Positions 1 to 8,025 of a DNA stretch of 64,000 nt are shown here, in pieces; position 1 is the stretch's first letter; each line of letters begins with the position of its first letter. The stretch covers positions 388,058 through 452,057 of the forward strand of contig NZ_JABEQK010000002.1 of the NCBI RefSeq assembly GCF_014174275.1. Direction: 5' to 3'. Below the pieces are notes generated by a model. The model was not told the origin of the DNA and ran no database searches. It saw nothing but the letters and a program-made list of their open reading frames with translations. The stretch is from Gluconacetobacter takamatsuzukensis. GTDB lineage: Bacteria; Pseudomonadota; Alphaproteobacteria; Acetobacterales; Acetobacteraceae. The position numbers and the translations under genes are program-made.

Positions 1-289
1 TACACAGCCCCATGTCGGCACATTCGGGATAACTCATCTAACCTTATGAATCCCCGTGTGAATGGAACTGTACACCTTGTGGGAAAGACGGGGTACGTTT
101 TTGGAAATGCGGGTACCCCGTCATCCACAGGCCCTATCTACCTCCTCAGCGTTTCTTTCTTCTTATTTCATGTTTAGAGGTTGGTCCGGAAATCTGGTGA
201 CGACGTACCGCACCTTCCCTCGCGGTCCTGTCATCCCCGGAAAAAGTACGGGATAGTCCCGTGATGAACGATGTGACGGCGGACAGGCG
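1..289. other. non-coding flank of hemE, candidate replication-origin region
   Basis: No convincing gene is seen here, and the stretch is visibly richer in A+T than the coding DNA that follows. TCATCCACA at 121-129 differs by one base from the DnaA box TTATCCACA. Weaker two-mismatch matches on the other strand lie at 24-32, 57-65 and 79-87. A GAATC (GANTC, CcrM-type) site is at 48-52, and an inverted repeat GGGGTAC/GTACCCC spans 90-119. In several alphaproteobacteria (Caulobacter, Rickettsia) oriC lies immediately upstream of hemE, as here. The region could equally be only the hemE promoter, and the window edge hides its other side. Confidence 0.4.
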
Positions 290-1357
290 ATGACGGATAC
301 AACCAAACCCCTTCTGCGGGTCCTGCAGGGCGAGGCCGTCTGGCCGCCGCCGCTCTGGCTGATGCGCCAGGCCGGGCGCTACCTGCCGGAATTCCGCGCC
401 CTGCGCGACCAGGCGGATTTCATCACCCGCTGCATGACGCCCGACCTGGCGACCGAGATCACCCTGCAACCGATCCGGCGCTACGCCATGGACGGGGCGA
501 TCCTGTTTTCCGACATCCTGATCCTGCCGTGGGCGATGGGCCAGTCGCTGGAATTCGTGCACGGCACCGGCCCGGTGCTGGGGCCGATCCGCAGCCAGGC
601 CGATCTCGACCGGCTGGACCCGAAGCGGGTGCCCGACGCCACGGCTCCGGTGATGGAAACCCTGACCCGCCTGCGCGCCATCCTCGACGGCCCGGATCCG
701 ATCGGCGCGGCCCAGGGCGGCCGCACCACCCTGCTGGGCTTCGCCGGCGCCCCCTTCACGGTGGCGTGCTATATGGTCGAAGGCCACGGCTCGCGGGAAT
801 TCGATGCCACGCGCGGCATGGCCTATGCCGACCCGCTGCTGTTCGACCGGCTGATGGCCCGCCTGACCCAGGCCACGGCCGACATGCTGGTGGCGCAGAT
901 CGATGCGGGGGCCGAGGCGGTGATGCTGTTCGACAGCTGGTCCGGCCTGCTGCCCCCCAGCCAGTTCCGCCGCCACGTCATCGCCCCCACCCGCGCCATC
1001 GTGCAGGAAATCCATGCCCGCCGGCCGGGCGTTCCGGTCATCGGCTTCCCGCGCCTGGCCGGGGTGATGGCCACCGAATATGCGCGCGAAACCGGGGTCC
1101 GCGTCCTCGCGCTCGACACCGGCGCGGACATGACGGCGATGCAGCGCCTGCTGCCCGGCGACATCGCGCTCCAGGGCAATCTCGACCCGCTGCTGCTGCT
1201 GGCGGGCGGCGAGGCGATGACGCGGGAAGCCCAGGCGATCCGCGATGCGATGAAAGGCCGGCCGCACGTCTTCAATCTCGGCCACGGCGTGGTTCCGGCC
1301 ACACCGCCCGAACATGTGGGCGAACTGGTGCGCGCGGTCCGGGACATCGGGCCATGA
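290..1357 (+). CDS. hemE: uroporphyrinogen decarboxylase
   Basis: This 355-residue protein has the full length of the UroD family. The enzyme decarboxylates the four acetate side chains of uroporphyrinogen III to give coproporphyrinogen III in cytoplasmic haem synthesis. The family signature MRQAGRYLPEFR is at residues 25-36, and the catalytic-aspartate region FSDILILP is around residues 73-80. The stop overlaps the start of the next gene (ATGA at 1354-1357), and hemJ follows one gene later, so haem genes are clustered. The ATG at 290 gives an N-terminus that aligns with the family. Recognition is secure. Confidence 0.96.
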   Translation: MTDTTKPLLRVLQGEAVWPPPLWLMRQAGRYLPEFRALRDQADFITRCMTPDLATEITLQPIRRYAMDGAILFSDILILPWAMGQSLEFVHGTGPVLGPIRSQADLDRLDPKRVPDATAPVMETLTRLRAILDGPDPIGAAQGGRTTLLGFAGAPFTVACYMVEGHGSREFDATRGMAYADPLLFDRLMARLTQATADMLVAQIDAGAEAVMLFDSWSGLLPPSQFRRHVIAPTRAIVQEIHARRPGVPVIGFPRLAGVMATEYARETGVRVLALDTGADMTAMQRLLPGDIALQGNLDPLLLLAGGEAMTREAQAIRDAMKGRPHVFNLGHGVVPATPPEHVGELVRAVRDIGP

Positions 1358-2073
1358 CCGCCCCCGCGCTGCCCAGGGCCGTCCGTCCCGACGGCCAGCT
1401 CCGGCTGGTGATCTTCGATTGCGACGGCGTGCTGATCGACAGCGAGGGCCCGTCCTGCCGGCTGGTGGCGCAGGAACTGCGCCAGATCGGCGTGGAATAT
1501 GACGACGAGGAAGCGGTGCGTCGCCTGGCCGGACGCGCCCTGACCCGCATCAAGGTCGAGGCCGAGGCGGAAACCGGCCGCAAGCTGCCCGACGACTGGG
1601 CAACGGTGGTACAATACAAGCTGGTCGACCTGATGCGCGCCGAAGCCCGCGTCATCGACGGTGCGCACGACATGCTCACGGCCGTCATTGGGCTCGACCT
1701 GCCGGTCCGGGTCGGCTCCAATTCCTCGATCGCCGAAATGGACGTCAAATTCGCCCGCACCGGCCTCGACCGGTTCGTGGCCGACCGCGTCCACTCGGCG
1801 CGCGACATGGGCAAGCCCAAGCCCGATCCGGCCGTCTACCTGCACGCCGCCCAGACCGAAGGCGTGCCGGCCGAGGAATGTGTGGTGCTGGAAGATACCG
1901 ATACCGGCGCCAGCGCCGCACGGGCCGCCGGCATGGCCTGCGTGCTGCTGCGCCCGCTCGACCTGCCGGCACCCGACTGGCCGGGCCTGTTCCGCATCGG
2001 CCATCTGTCGGAATTCGCCCCGTTCCTGGAGCGGATCCAGGCGGCCCAGTCAGCCCATGGAGCCCGGTCGTGA
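1354..2073 (+). CDS. HAD-family phosphatase (phosphoglycolate-phosphatase-like)
   Basis: This 239-residue haloacid-dehalogenase hydrolase shows motif I FDCDGVLIDS at residues 21-30 (nucleophile Asp22, acid/base Asp24), motif II serine in GSNSS, motif III lysine in KPKPDPAVY and motif IV LEDTDTG. A cap domain lies between motifs I and II, as in beta-phosphoglucomutase and phosphoglycolate phosphatase relatives. It starts inside the hemE stop (ATGA) and its own stop overlaps the hemJ start (GTGA), so the three genes are probably co-translated. The substrate cannot be read from the sequence; sugar phosphates or nucleotides are typical for the family. Confidence 0.88.
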   Translation: MTAPALPRAVRPDGQLRLVIFDCDGVLIDSEGPSCRLVAQELRQIGVEYDDEEAVRRLAGRALTRIKVEAEAETGRKLPDDWATVVQYKLVDLMRAEARVIDGAHDMLTAVIGLDLPVRVGSNSSIAEMDVKFARTGLDRFVADRVHSARDMGKPKPDPAVYLHAAQTEGVPAEECVVLEDTDTGASAARAAGMACVLLRPLDLPAPDWPGLFRIGHLSEFAPFLERIQAAQSAHGARS

Positions 2074-2519
2074 TCCTGGGTTTCCTGCCCTGGCTGGCAT
2101 GGTTCAAGGCGCTGCACGTCATGTCGCTGATCGCGTGGATGTCGGGCATGTTCTACCTGCCGCGCCTGTTCGTCTATCATTGCCAGACGACACCCGGCTC
2201 GGCCGAAAGCGCGCGCTTCAAGGTGATGGAGCGCAAATTGCTGCGCCAGATCATGAACCCGGCCATGATCTGCACCTTCCTGTTCGGCACCCTGCTGGTG
2301 CTGACCCCCGGCACCGTCGATTGGCATGCCGGCTGGTGGTATCTCAAGATTGCGGCAGTGCTGGGCCTGGCCGGCTTCCACGGTGCCTGCGCCCGCTGGC
2401 GCCGCGCCTTCGCCGAGGACCGAAACACCCGGCCGGAAAATTTCTATCGTGCAGCAAACGAAATTCCGACCATCCTGATGGCTGTCGTGGTGATCATGGT
2501 GATCGTCCGCCCGTTCTGA
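2070..2519 (+). CDS. hemJ: protoporphyrinogen IX oxidase HemJ
   Basis: This 149-residue multi-pass membrane protein belongs to the HemJ (CopD-like) family, which oxidises protoporphyrinogen IX to protoporphyrin IX in bacteria that lack HemY or HemG. The N-terminal hydrophobic segment contains the conserved histidine in KALHVMSLIAWMSGMFYLPR, and KIAAVLGLAGFHG follows mid-protein. The GTG start at 2070 overlaps the preceding TGA. No in-frame ATG lies early enough to keep the first helix, so GTG is preferred. Its place two genes after hemE agrees with the haem role. Confidence 0.87.
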   Translation: MILGFLPWLAWFKALHVMSLIAWMSGMFYLPRLFVYHCQTTPGSAESARFKVMERKLLRQIMNPAMICTFLFGTLLVLTPGTVDWHAGWWYLKIAAVLGLAGFHGACARWRRAFAEDRNTRPENFYRAANEIPTILMAVVVIMVIVRPF

Positions 2520-2570
2520 CCAGAAACCGTTCTGATCAGAAAAACGGGCCGGTATACGGAGGACATGCGA

Positions 2571-3455
2571 ATGACGGATCACGTCTTCGGTTCGGGCCGG
2601 ATCAAGGCCCGCGTCGCCGCACAGGGCGCGGAATTGCAGTCGCTGGCCGACGGGGCAGGGCAAGATCGCCTGTGGGCGGGCCTGCCGGCCTGGCCCCGGC
2701 GCTCCCCGGTCCTGTTTCCCATCGTCGGCCGCCTGCCCGACGACACGGCCCGCATCGACGGCCAGCCTTTCCACATAACCCAGCACGGTTTCGCCCGGGA
2801 CCGCGCCTTCGCATGGCACGACCGCCGCCCCGACGGCTGCACCCTCACCCTGACCGACGATGCGGACTCCCACACGATTTTTCCGTACCGCTTCGCCCTG
2901 ACGCTCGATTACCAGGCCGAGGGCGATACGCTGCACGTGCGCTACCGCCTGCACAATCCCGACCCGGCGCGCACCCTGCCGGCCTCGCTGGGCGCCCATC
3001 CCGCCTTTGCGTGGCCGCAGCAGCAAGGTTCCGCAAAGACCGACCATGTGCTGACATTCGAACGGCCCGAACCCGCCCCCATCCGCCGGGTCGCCGGCGG
3101 CCTGCTCCAGCCCGAATCCTTTCCCACCCCGATCGAGGGGCGCACGCTGGCCTTGTCCGACGCCTTGTTCGTCGACGATGCCATCATCATGGACGCTCCC
3201 GCCAGCCGCAGCGTCCGCTTTCACGCCCCGGACGGCACAGGTGTCACGGTGGCGTGGGAAGGATTCCGCGAACTGGGCCTCTGGACCAAGCCGGGGGCCG
3301 ATTTCCTGTGCATCGAACCCTGGTACGGTTTCGCAACCCCCCAGGGTTTCTCGGGCGAATTCACAAACAAGCCCGGCCTGCTGCATCTCGCCCCGGGCGA
3401 GGAATGGCACGCCTCCTGGTCGGTCACGGTCGACTCTCCCGCCATACCCGCCTGA
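2571..3455 (+). CDS. aldose 1-epimerase family protein
   Basis: This protein of about 294 residues belongs to the galactose mutarotase-like superfamily, whose members interconvert alpha and beta anomers of sugars or hexose 6-phosphates in the cytoplasm. Family landmarks are the SPVLFPIVGRL segment, HGFARDRAF with the conserved histidine, LGAHPAFAWP and the late ELGLWTKPGADFLCIEPW block. Two ATGs are available. GGAGGA at 2558-2563 sits only 1 base from the ATG at 2565 but 7 bases from the ATG at 2571, so 2571 is preferred. The exact sugar substrate is unknown. Confidence 0.85.
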   Translation: MTDHVFGSGRIKARVAAQGAELQSLADGAGQDRLWAGLPAWPRRSPVLFPIVGRLPDDTARIDGQPFHITQHGFARDRAFAWHDRRPDGCTLTLTDDADSHTIFPYRFALTLDYQAEGDTLHVRYRLHNPDPARTLPASLGAHPAFAWPQQQGSAKTDHVLTFERPEPAPIRRVAGGLLQPESFPTPIEGRTLALSDALFVDDAIIMDAPASRSVRFHAPDGTGVTVAWEGFRELGLWTKPGADFLCIEPWYGFATPQGFSGEFTNKPGLLHLAPGEEWHASWSVTVDSPAIPA

Positions 3456-3459
3456 CCCC

Positions 3460-4125
3460 ATGTGCGGGCGCTTCGCCAACACCCTGTCGCTGGAACAGAT
3501 GCGCCAGGCTTTCCATATCGCCGCCGGCCCCACGCCCGACTGGATGCCCTCATGGAACATCGCACCCCGCCAGCCGACGGCGGTGGTGCGCCGCCACCCG
3601 GTCAGTCACGATCTCCGGCTGGACCTGCTGTTATGGGGGCTGGTGCCCAACTGGGCCCACGATATGGGCCGCCAGCCGATCAACGCCCGGGCGGAAACCG
3701 TCGCCACCTCCGGCATGTTCCGCGCCGCCTTTCGCTCCCGCCGCTGCCTGGTGCCCGCAACCGCCTATTACGAATGGCAGGCCGGCCCCCCACCCCGCCA
3801 GCCCTGGGCCTTCGCCCGGCAGGACGGCCAGCCGCTGGCACTGGCCGCAATCTGGGAATCCTGGGAATATGAAGGCGATATCCTGCGCAGCTTCGCCATC
3901 GTGACCACCCAGGCCAACGCCGCCACCCGCGCCATTCACGACCGGATGCCCGTCCTCATCGCCGACCAGGACCGCGACATCTGGTTCAACGCCCCACCCG
4001 CCATCGCGGAACAATTGCTGGCCCCGGCGCCCGTCGACATGCTTCGCGCATGGCGTGTCGGGACACGGGTCAACAAGGTGGGGCATGACGGGCCGGATCT
4101 GCTGGTGCCGGTGGACGAGGCGTAG
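3460..4125 (+). CDS. yedK: SOS response-associated peptidase (HMCES/YedK, SRAP domain)
   Basis: This 221-residue SRAP protein crosslinks to abasic sites in single-stranded DNA and shields them from cleavage. The sequence begins MCGRF, so Cys2 becomes the catalytic N-terminal residue once Met is removed. The other active-site residues are present: Asn75 in NARAET, Glu105 in TAYYEW and His160 in AIHDRMPV. The start is fixed by the need for Cys2, four bases after the preceding stop. A partial copy of a dispersed hairpin repeat begins five bases after its stop codon and may act as terminator. Confidence 0.92.
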   Translation: MCGRFANTLSLEQMRQAFHIAAGPTPDWMPSWNIAPRQPTAVVRRHPVSHDLRLDLLLWGLVPNWAHDMGRQPINARAETVATSGMFRAAFRSRRCLVPATAYYEWQAGPPPRQPWAFARQDGQPLALAAIWESWEYEGDILRSFAIVTTQANAATRAIHDRMPVLIADQDRDIWFNAPPAIAEQLLAPAPVDMLRAWRVGTRVNKVGHDGPDLLVPVDEA

Positions 4126-4130
4126 AAGAC

Positions 4131-4191
4131 GTTCTTTTTTGAAAAAAAGAACAAAAAAACCTTGATTCGTTCAGGGCTTTTTGCTGGGGCA
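4131..4191 (+). repeat. dispersed hairpin repeat, copy A (left half only)
   Basis: A palindrome with arms GTTCTTTTTT and AAAAAAAGAAC occupies 4131-4152. It is followed by a conserved tract ending in TTGATTCGTTCAG and then CTTTTTGCTGGGGCA. This matches the left half of the full copies at 30185 and 32340 in the same orientation; the right hairpin is missing. It lies between the stop of the yedK-like gene and the 3' end of the converging gene at 4202, so it could terminate both. Confidence 0.8.
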
Positions 4192-4201
4192 GCTCAGTGC
4201 G

Positions 4202-4534
4202 TCAGTGGCCCGTGAAGAAGTCGCCGGTTTCCTTTGCGGCGCTCGATCCCCAGTTGCCGACCTTGTGGCCGGTCTTCTTCGTCCATTGTCCGGTGGCGTG
4301 GGCCGCATCCACCGTGCCGTTGCGCACCGTGTGCCAGCTATTCCTGCTCCACCGCGCCGTGTCATGGGCCGCGCCGACCGTCCCGTTCCGCACCGTCCGC
4401 CAGTCTTTCGCAGCCGCCTGACAGGTCCCCGACCGGCACGACGACGAATCCGCCGCCATCGCCCCCGACATCCCTACCGCCAGCACACCCGCAATCACGA
4501 ACGCACTGACCCCGCTGAAAAATCCACGTCTCAC
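4202..4534 (-). CDS. exported small protein with three 22-residue repeats
   Basis: This 110-residue protein has a clear signal peptide: basic MRRG, a hydrophobic core, then cleavage near GAMAA-DSSS at about residue 28. The mature part has a Cys pair (CRSGTC) and then three consecutive 22-residue units. Units 1 and 2 share W-x-TVRNGTV-x-AAH-x-T-x-x-W; unit 3 is degenerate but keeps H-x-V-x-N, AA and TG at the same spacing. The periodicity suggests amphipathic helices, perhaps envelope associated. I do not recognise a named family. The gene converges on the yedK-like gene. Confidence 0.62.
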   Translation of the reverse strand: MRRGFFSGVSAFVIAGVLAVGMSGAMAADSSSCRSGTCQAAAKDWRTVRNGTVGAAHDTARWSRNSWHTVRNGTVDAAHATGQWTKKTGHKVGNWGSSAAKETGDFFTGH

Positions 4535-4669
4535 CCTAACGGCTCCCTGTGTGTTTCAGTCCCATTTTCCATGCCACCCGATCGCGTCGATAATGGGGCA
4601 GGGGGCAGGAAAGCGGCTATACTGCTTGGCGCCGCACCGGGCCGCCGAGCAAACCGGCTATCTCCGGCC

Positions 4670-4816
4670 TCAGTTGCACGTCTGGAAAACGGCCTTGGCG
4701 CCCGTACGATCGGCGCTCTGGTTCGGAATATCGTTCGGGCAACTGCTATGCGTCATCCCGTTACACCCAGCGAGCAGAATGGCCAGTGCCGCAGACAGGA
4801 AACCTATTCTCACCAC
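4670..4816 (-). CDS. putative small lipoprotein
   Basis: This is a reading frame of about 48 codons that begins with tandem GTG codons (4816, 4813) a few bases after GGAAAGGG. The product has a basic start, a hydrophobic stretch FLSAALAILLAG and a lipobox LAGC, so the lipidated cysteine would be near residue 18. A short polar tail with two further cysteines follows. No family is recognised. The same frame is open upstream through the tRNA gene, but that part has no protein-like features. It remains a prediction. Confidence 0.42.
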   Translation of the reverse strand: MVRIGFLSAALAILLAGCNGMTHSSCPNDIPNQSADRTGAKAVFQTCN

Positions 4817-5047
4817 CCAACCCTTTCCCGTTCGTCGCAATCGGCCGGCCCCATTCCGGTCCGCCCTATACCGCATCAGGAAAATAGGCCGGCGCGCCCG
4901 ATTAGGGAAATCCCTCTTCCCCTCGGCCCGACATCTCGACGATGAACACCATCCGGGCATGCTTCGGGGGGCCGGCAAGTCGATCCTCGATCGTGCCGAC
5001 GGCAGGAAGCCAACATACTGATTTTTATCTTGAAATATCGAGGCAAG

Positions 5048-5123
5048 TGGTGGAGCTGAGGGGAATCGAACCCCTGACCTCCTCATTGCGAACGAGGCGC
5101 TCTCCCAACTGAGCTACAGCCCC
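5048..5123 (-). tRNA. tRNA-Ala (anticodon CGC)
   Basis: The minus strand folds into a complete cloverleaf. The acceptor stem is GGGGCTG with CAGCTCC and discriminator A; the D arm is GCTCAGTTGGGAGAGC; the anticodon loop TTCGCAA lies between CCTCG and TGAGG; the T arm contains GGTTCGATTCC. The anticodon CGC reads GCG (Ala). The 3' CCA is encoded (5048-5050). Confidence 0.95.
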
Positions 5124-5250
5124 ACTGCCTGACGGGGTGGATAAATAGCGGGTGCAGGATGTTTGTCAAGCGCGATTGGCCCCTGCCGGTGTTGTATGCG
5201 CTGGTAGGCTTCGATAGACTCCCCGCCCGTCCAATGCAGGGATCAACACG

Positions 5251-5559
5251 TTGCTCACGCTTATCTTCGGCCTGCTGCTCAATCTCATCAGGCTCTATAC
5301 CTGGGTGGTCATCATCTCCTGCGTGTTCAGCTTCCTGTACGCATTCGGCGTCCTGGATACCCGCAGCCAGATGGTCTGGTCGATCGGCCGGTTCCTCGAT
5401 CGGCTGACCGAGCCCGCATTGCGGCCGATCCGCCGCATCCTCCCCGCCACCGGCAACATGGATTTCAGCCCGCTGGTGCTGCTGCTGGCCATCCAGTACC
5501 TGCTCACGCCGCTGGTCCGCCAGCTTTACTACACGATGGCCTTCAATCCGGGGTTCTGA
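5251..5559 (+). CDS. YggT family membrane protein
   Basis: This 102-residue protein has two hydrophobic blocks (about residues 3-33 and 70-95) separated by the family hallmark EPALRPIRRILP. YggT proteins are small inner-membrane proteins linked to osmotic tolerance and, in cyanobacteria and plastids, to nucleoid distribution or cytochrome maturation; a precise role here is not shown. The start is a TTG preceded by AGGGAT at 5238-5243, because no in-frame ATG exists early enough. The gene stands alone between tRNA-Ala and the DUF2501 gene. Confidence 0.88.
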   Translation: MLTLIFGLLLNLIRLYTWVVIISCVFSFLYAFGVLDTRSQMVWSIGRFLDRLTEPALRPIRRILPATGNMDFSPLVLLLAIQYLLTPLVRQLYYTMAFNPGF

Positions 5560-5663
5560 ACCGGCCGGTCGGATTTTATTCGCCTGCCACGACGTCGTTA
5601 TTCATATTCTGGCCATATGGACAGGTTATGATCGTCGGACCGCCAGACATAAGGATGTGATGC

Positions 5664-6095
5664 ATGAACCGTCATTTCGTTCCCTTGTCGTTTGCGGCCG
5701 TCATGGCGGCCGTATCGCTCTCCGGCGCCCGCCCGGCGCATGCCCAGATGCCGTCGATGCCCGGCATGTCGGACATGGGGCAGGGCATGATGGGGTCGAT
5801 GGGCCTGCCGTCGGTTTCCTCCGCCGGGTCCAGCAACCTGGTCGGGCTGCTCGGCTATTGCGTGCAGAACAATTACCTGGGCGCCAGCACCGCCTCGCCG
5901 GTCATGAGCGCCCTGGGCCAGAAGGCCGGCATCAGCGGCCAGGGCGACAGCGCCTACCAGGCCGGCCAGCGCGGCCTGCTGGATACCGGAAACGGCAAGA
6001 GCTTCTCGCTGGCGTCGGCCGGGCAGGGCGTCAAGCAGCAGATGACGCAGAAAGTCTGCAACATGGTGCTCAGCCGGTCGCAGTCCTTGCTGTGA
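5664..6095 (+). CDS. DUF2501 (YjjA-like) exported protein
   Basis: This 143-residue exported protein has a signal peptide ending near ARPAHAQ, a Met/Gly/Ser-rich linker, then the conserved DUF2501 core beginning LVGLLGYCVQNNYLG and ending KQQMTQKVCNMVLSRSQSLL. The two cysteines (in GYCVQNN and KVCNMV) could form a periplasmic disulfide. The function of the family is unknown. An AAGGATG ribosome site precedes the ATG. It appears to be a single-gene unit, followed after 55 bases by the hydratase gene. Confidence 0.82.
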   Translation: MNRHFVPLSFAAVMAAVSLSGARPAHAQMPSMPGMSDMGQGMMGSMGLPSVSSAGSSNLVGLLGYCVQNNYLGASTASPVMSALGQKAGISGQGDSAYQAGQRGLLDTGNGKSFSLASAGQGVKQQMTQKVCNMVLSRSQSLL

Positions 6096-6150
6096 CCGGC
6101 CCCGATCACCAGCGCCGGGCCCGTTCCGGCCACCGGGCGGCCCGGCCGTA

Positions 6151-6906
6151 ATGGCCTCCGTCGAACGGACGGCCCAGGCCTTCCTCCGGGTCCGCGCCGG
6201 GGCCCCGCCGCTGCAAAACCTCCCCGATCACGACCATGTCGCATCGCCGGACGAAGCCTATCGCATCCAGCATGCCACGCTCCGCGCGCTGGGCGGCCGG
6301 ATCGCCGGGTGGAAGGTCGGGGCCCGCTCGCCGGATTCCGAACCGGCGACCGCCCCGATCCTGGACGCGACCCTGTTCGACACGGCGACAATCCTGCCGC
6401 GCGGCCTGTGCCGCCTGATCGGGGTGGAGGCCGAGATCGCCTATCGTTTCGGCCGCGCTTTGCCGCCGCGCGAAACGCCGTACACGGCGGACGATGTGCG
6501 TGACGCGATCGCCTCCGTACATCCGGCCATCGAAATCCTCGACACCCGTTTCGCCACCCCCGGCAGCCAGCCCCCGTTCGACCATCTGGCCGACCAGCAG
6601 AGCCACGGCGCCCTGTTCGTCGGCCCGGCCCTTACCGACTGGCACGCCCTGGTACCGACGCAGGAGCGCGTGACCCTCACCATCGACGGCCGCGTGGCGG
6701 TCGACCATGTCGGCGGCAACTCGGCCGGCGACCCCATCCGCATGCTGGTGTGGCTGGCGGCGCACGCCGCCCGTCACGCCGGGGGCCTGGCCGCCGGCAC
6801 CGTCGTCACGACAGGGTCGACATCGGGGACGATCTTCGTCGAACCCGGCACCCGGGTCCGTGCCGCATTCACTCATCTGGGTTCGCTCTCACTGACCTGT
6901 GACTGA
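6151..6906 (+). CDS. 2-keto-4-pentenoate hydratase-like protein
   Basis: This 251-residue protein belongs to the fumarylacetoacetase C-terminal-like superfamily, close to MhpD/HpaH-type hydratases that add water to 2-oxo-4-pentenoate intermediates of aromatic meta-cleavage. Recognisable parts are GWKVGA, IGVEAEIAYRFGRALPPR with metal-ligand glutamates, and the segment ending TVVTTGSTSGTIFVEPG. No aromatic-degradation genes are near, so the substrate is open and a role in general 2-oxoacid metabolism is possible. The length matches the family. Confidence 0.8.
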   Translation: MASVERTAQAFLRVRAGAPPLQNLPDHDHVASPDEAYRIQHATLRALGGRIAGWKVGARSPDSEPATAPILDATLFDTATILPRGLCRLIGVEAEIAYRFGRALPPRETPYTADDVRDAIASVHPAIEILDTRFATPGSQPPFDHLADQQSHGALFVGPALTDWHALVPTQERVTLTIDGRVAVDHVGGNSAGDPIRMLVWLAAHAARHAGGLAAGTVVTTGSTSGTIFVEPGTRVRAAFTHLGSLSLTCD

Positions 6907-7051
6907 AATCTGAAACAGGGCGGGCCGGAAGCCGGACTGCGACCGGGGCGTTGTCCTGTCGCCCCGCGTGCCGGCGCCGCGCACGATGTGTAATATGGCG
7001 CCGTCCATGGCTCCCGAGGCGGGAGCAGACCGGGGCAGTAAAGGGGGGTCA

Positions 7052-7564
7052 GTGCATCCATTACCCGACAACCCACCGCATGCGGGCGGGCCGGCCGGCT
7101 CCACGGTGCTGGCGCGCGTGGTGCTCGAAGACGTCGAGAATGCGCTGACAACCAGCCGGGCGCGGCAGAACGACGTCAACCAGGCCATCGCCGACCTGCA
7201 ACAGACGGCCCGCTTCCTGCCCGAGGGGCTGGTCGGCCCCTTCATCCTGCACCTGTCGGTCCAGACCAACGGGCTGGTCTTCGACGTGCGCGACGCGCGC
7301 GACCAGCCGCTGCGCATCTACCGCATTTCGCTGACGCCCTTCCGCCGCCTGATCAAGGATTACGTCCTGCTGGTCGACAGTTTCGACGAGGCCGTGCGCG
7401 AGGGAAACACGATGCGCGTCCGCGCCATCGATATGGGCCGCCGCGGCCTGCATAATGACGGCGCGGCGCTGATGGTCGAGCGCCTGCGCGGCAAGATCGA
7501 CATGGATGACGAAACCGCCCGCCGCCTGTTCACGCTGGCCAGCATCCTCCAGCAACGGCGCTGA
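7052..7564 (+). CDS. UPF0262 family protein
   Basis: This protein of about 170 residues is a member of an alphaproteobacterial family of unknown function. The C-terminal half is diagnostic: ISLTPFRRLIKDY, then IDMGRRGLHNDGA, then DETARRLFTLASIL. The GTG start at 7052 is preferred because it is preceded by AAGGGGGG (7041-7048) and gives the usual length of about 160-170 residues; the frame is open further upstream but without family similarity. The gene ends 45 bases before the 3' end of the convergent Rid gene. Confidence 0.85.
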   Translation: MHPLPDNPPHAGGPAGSTVLARVVLEDVENALTTSRARQNDVNQAIADLQQTARFLPEGLVGPFILHLSVQTNGLVFDVRDARDQPLRIYRISLTPFRRLIKDYVLLVDSFDEAVREGNTMRVRAIDMGRRGLHNDGAALMVERLRGKIDMDDETARRLFTLASILQQRR

Positions 7565-7608
7565 CACGGTTCAGGACCTGCCGAACGGGTATCTTGCCAG
7601 GCAGGATC

Positions 7609-7932
7609 TCAGAATTGCGCGGGGCCGACCACCAGCTCGATCTCGATCCGCGTGCCGGGCGTGTCGAATCCCGGGACCAGCCGCAGCGTGGTACCGGGCC
7701 GCCCCGCGCCGAACGCATCGCGCAACAGCGGAAAGCAGGATGGAAAACCATCCGTGTCACGCATCAGGAAGACAATGCGCGTCACATCCTCCAGCCGGTA
7801 TCCGTCGCGGGCCAGGGCCAGGGCCCCCCGGTCCAGGGCCACGCGGCACTGTTCCATCAGGCCGGGCGGCTTTCCCTCGGTTCGCGGATCGATTCCGGTC
7901 AGGTGTCGCACATGGATCTCCCGGTCCGTCAT
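7609..7932 (-). CDS. Rid family (RidA/YjgF-like) protein
   Basis: This 107-residue protein carries the chorismate-mutase-like Rid fold. RidA members hydrolyse reactive enamine/imine intermediates from PLP enzymes, but several Rid subfamilies lack the catalytic arginine. Family features are the CRVALDRGALALARDGYRLE helix and LRLVPGFDTPGTRIEIELVV, where the usual arginine-valine motif of RidA is not clearly conserved, so deaminase activity is uncertain. It is divergent from hprK and shares a promoter region of about 90 bases with it. Confidence 0.75.
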   Translation of the reverse strand: MTDREIHVRHLTGIDPRTEGKPPGLMEQCRVALDRGALALARDGYRLEDVTRIVFLMRDTDGFPSCFPLLRDAFGAGRPGTTLRLVPGFDTPGTRIEIELVVGPAQF

Positions 7933-7986
7933 GCCGTGCGTGATCTCCCACCTCGGACATTGATAACGAAAACGTCATATTCAGTT

Positions 7987-8006
7987 CAGGGTGAATTTCA
8001 ACCCTG
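7987..8006. promoter_or_regulatory. inverted repeat upstream of hprK
   Basis: CAGGGT (7987-7992) and ACCCTG (8001-8006) form a perfect 6-bp inverted repeat around an 8-base AT-rich spacer, 20 bases before the hprK start. It lies in the divergent intergenic region between hprK and the Rid gene. It could be an operator or a small leader hairpin; no known regulator site is recognised. Confidence 0.3.
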
Positions 8007-8025
8007 GGGGGGCATTTTACCGGAT

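Noticed and set aside
1661..3904. 747-codon plus-strand frame running through the HAD, hemJ, epimerase and yedK-like genes
   Set aside because: It is out of frame with four recognised genes and encodes Pro/Arg-rich sequence without similarity.
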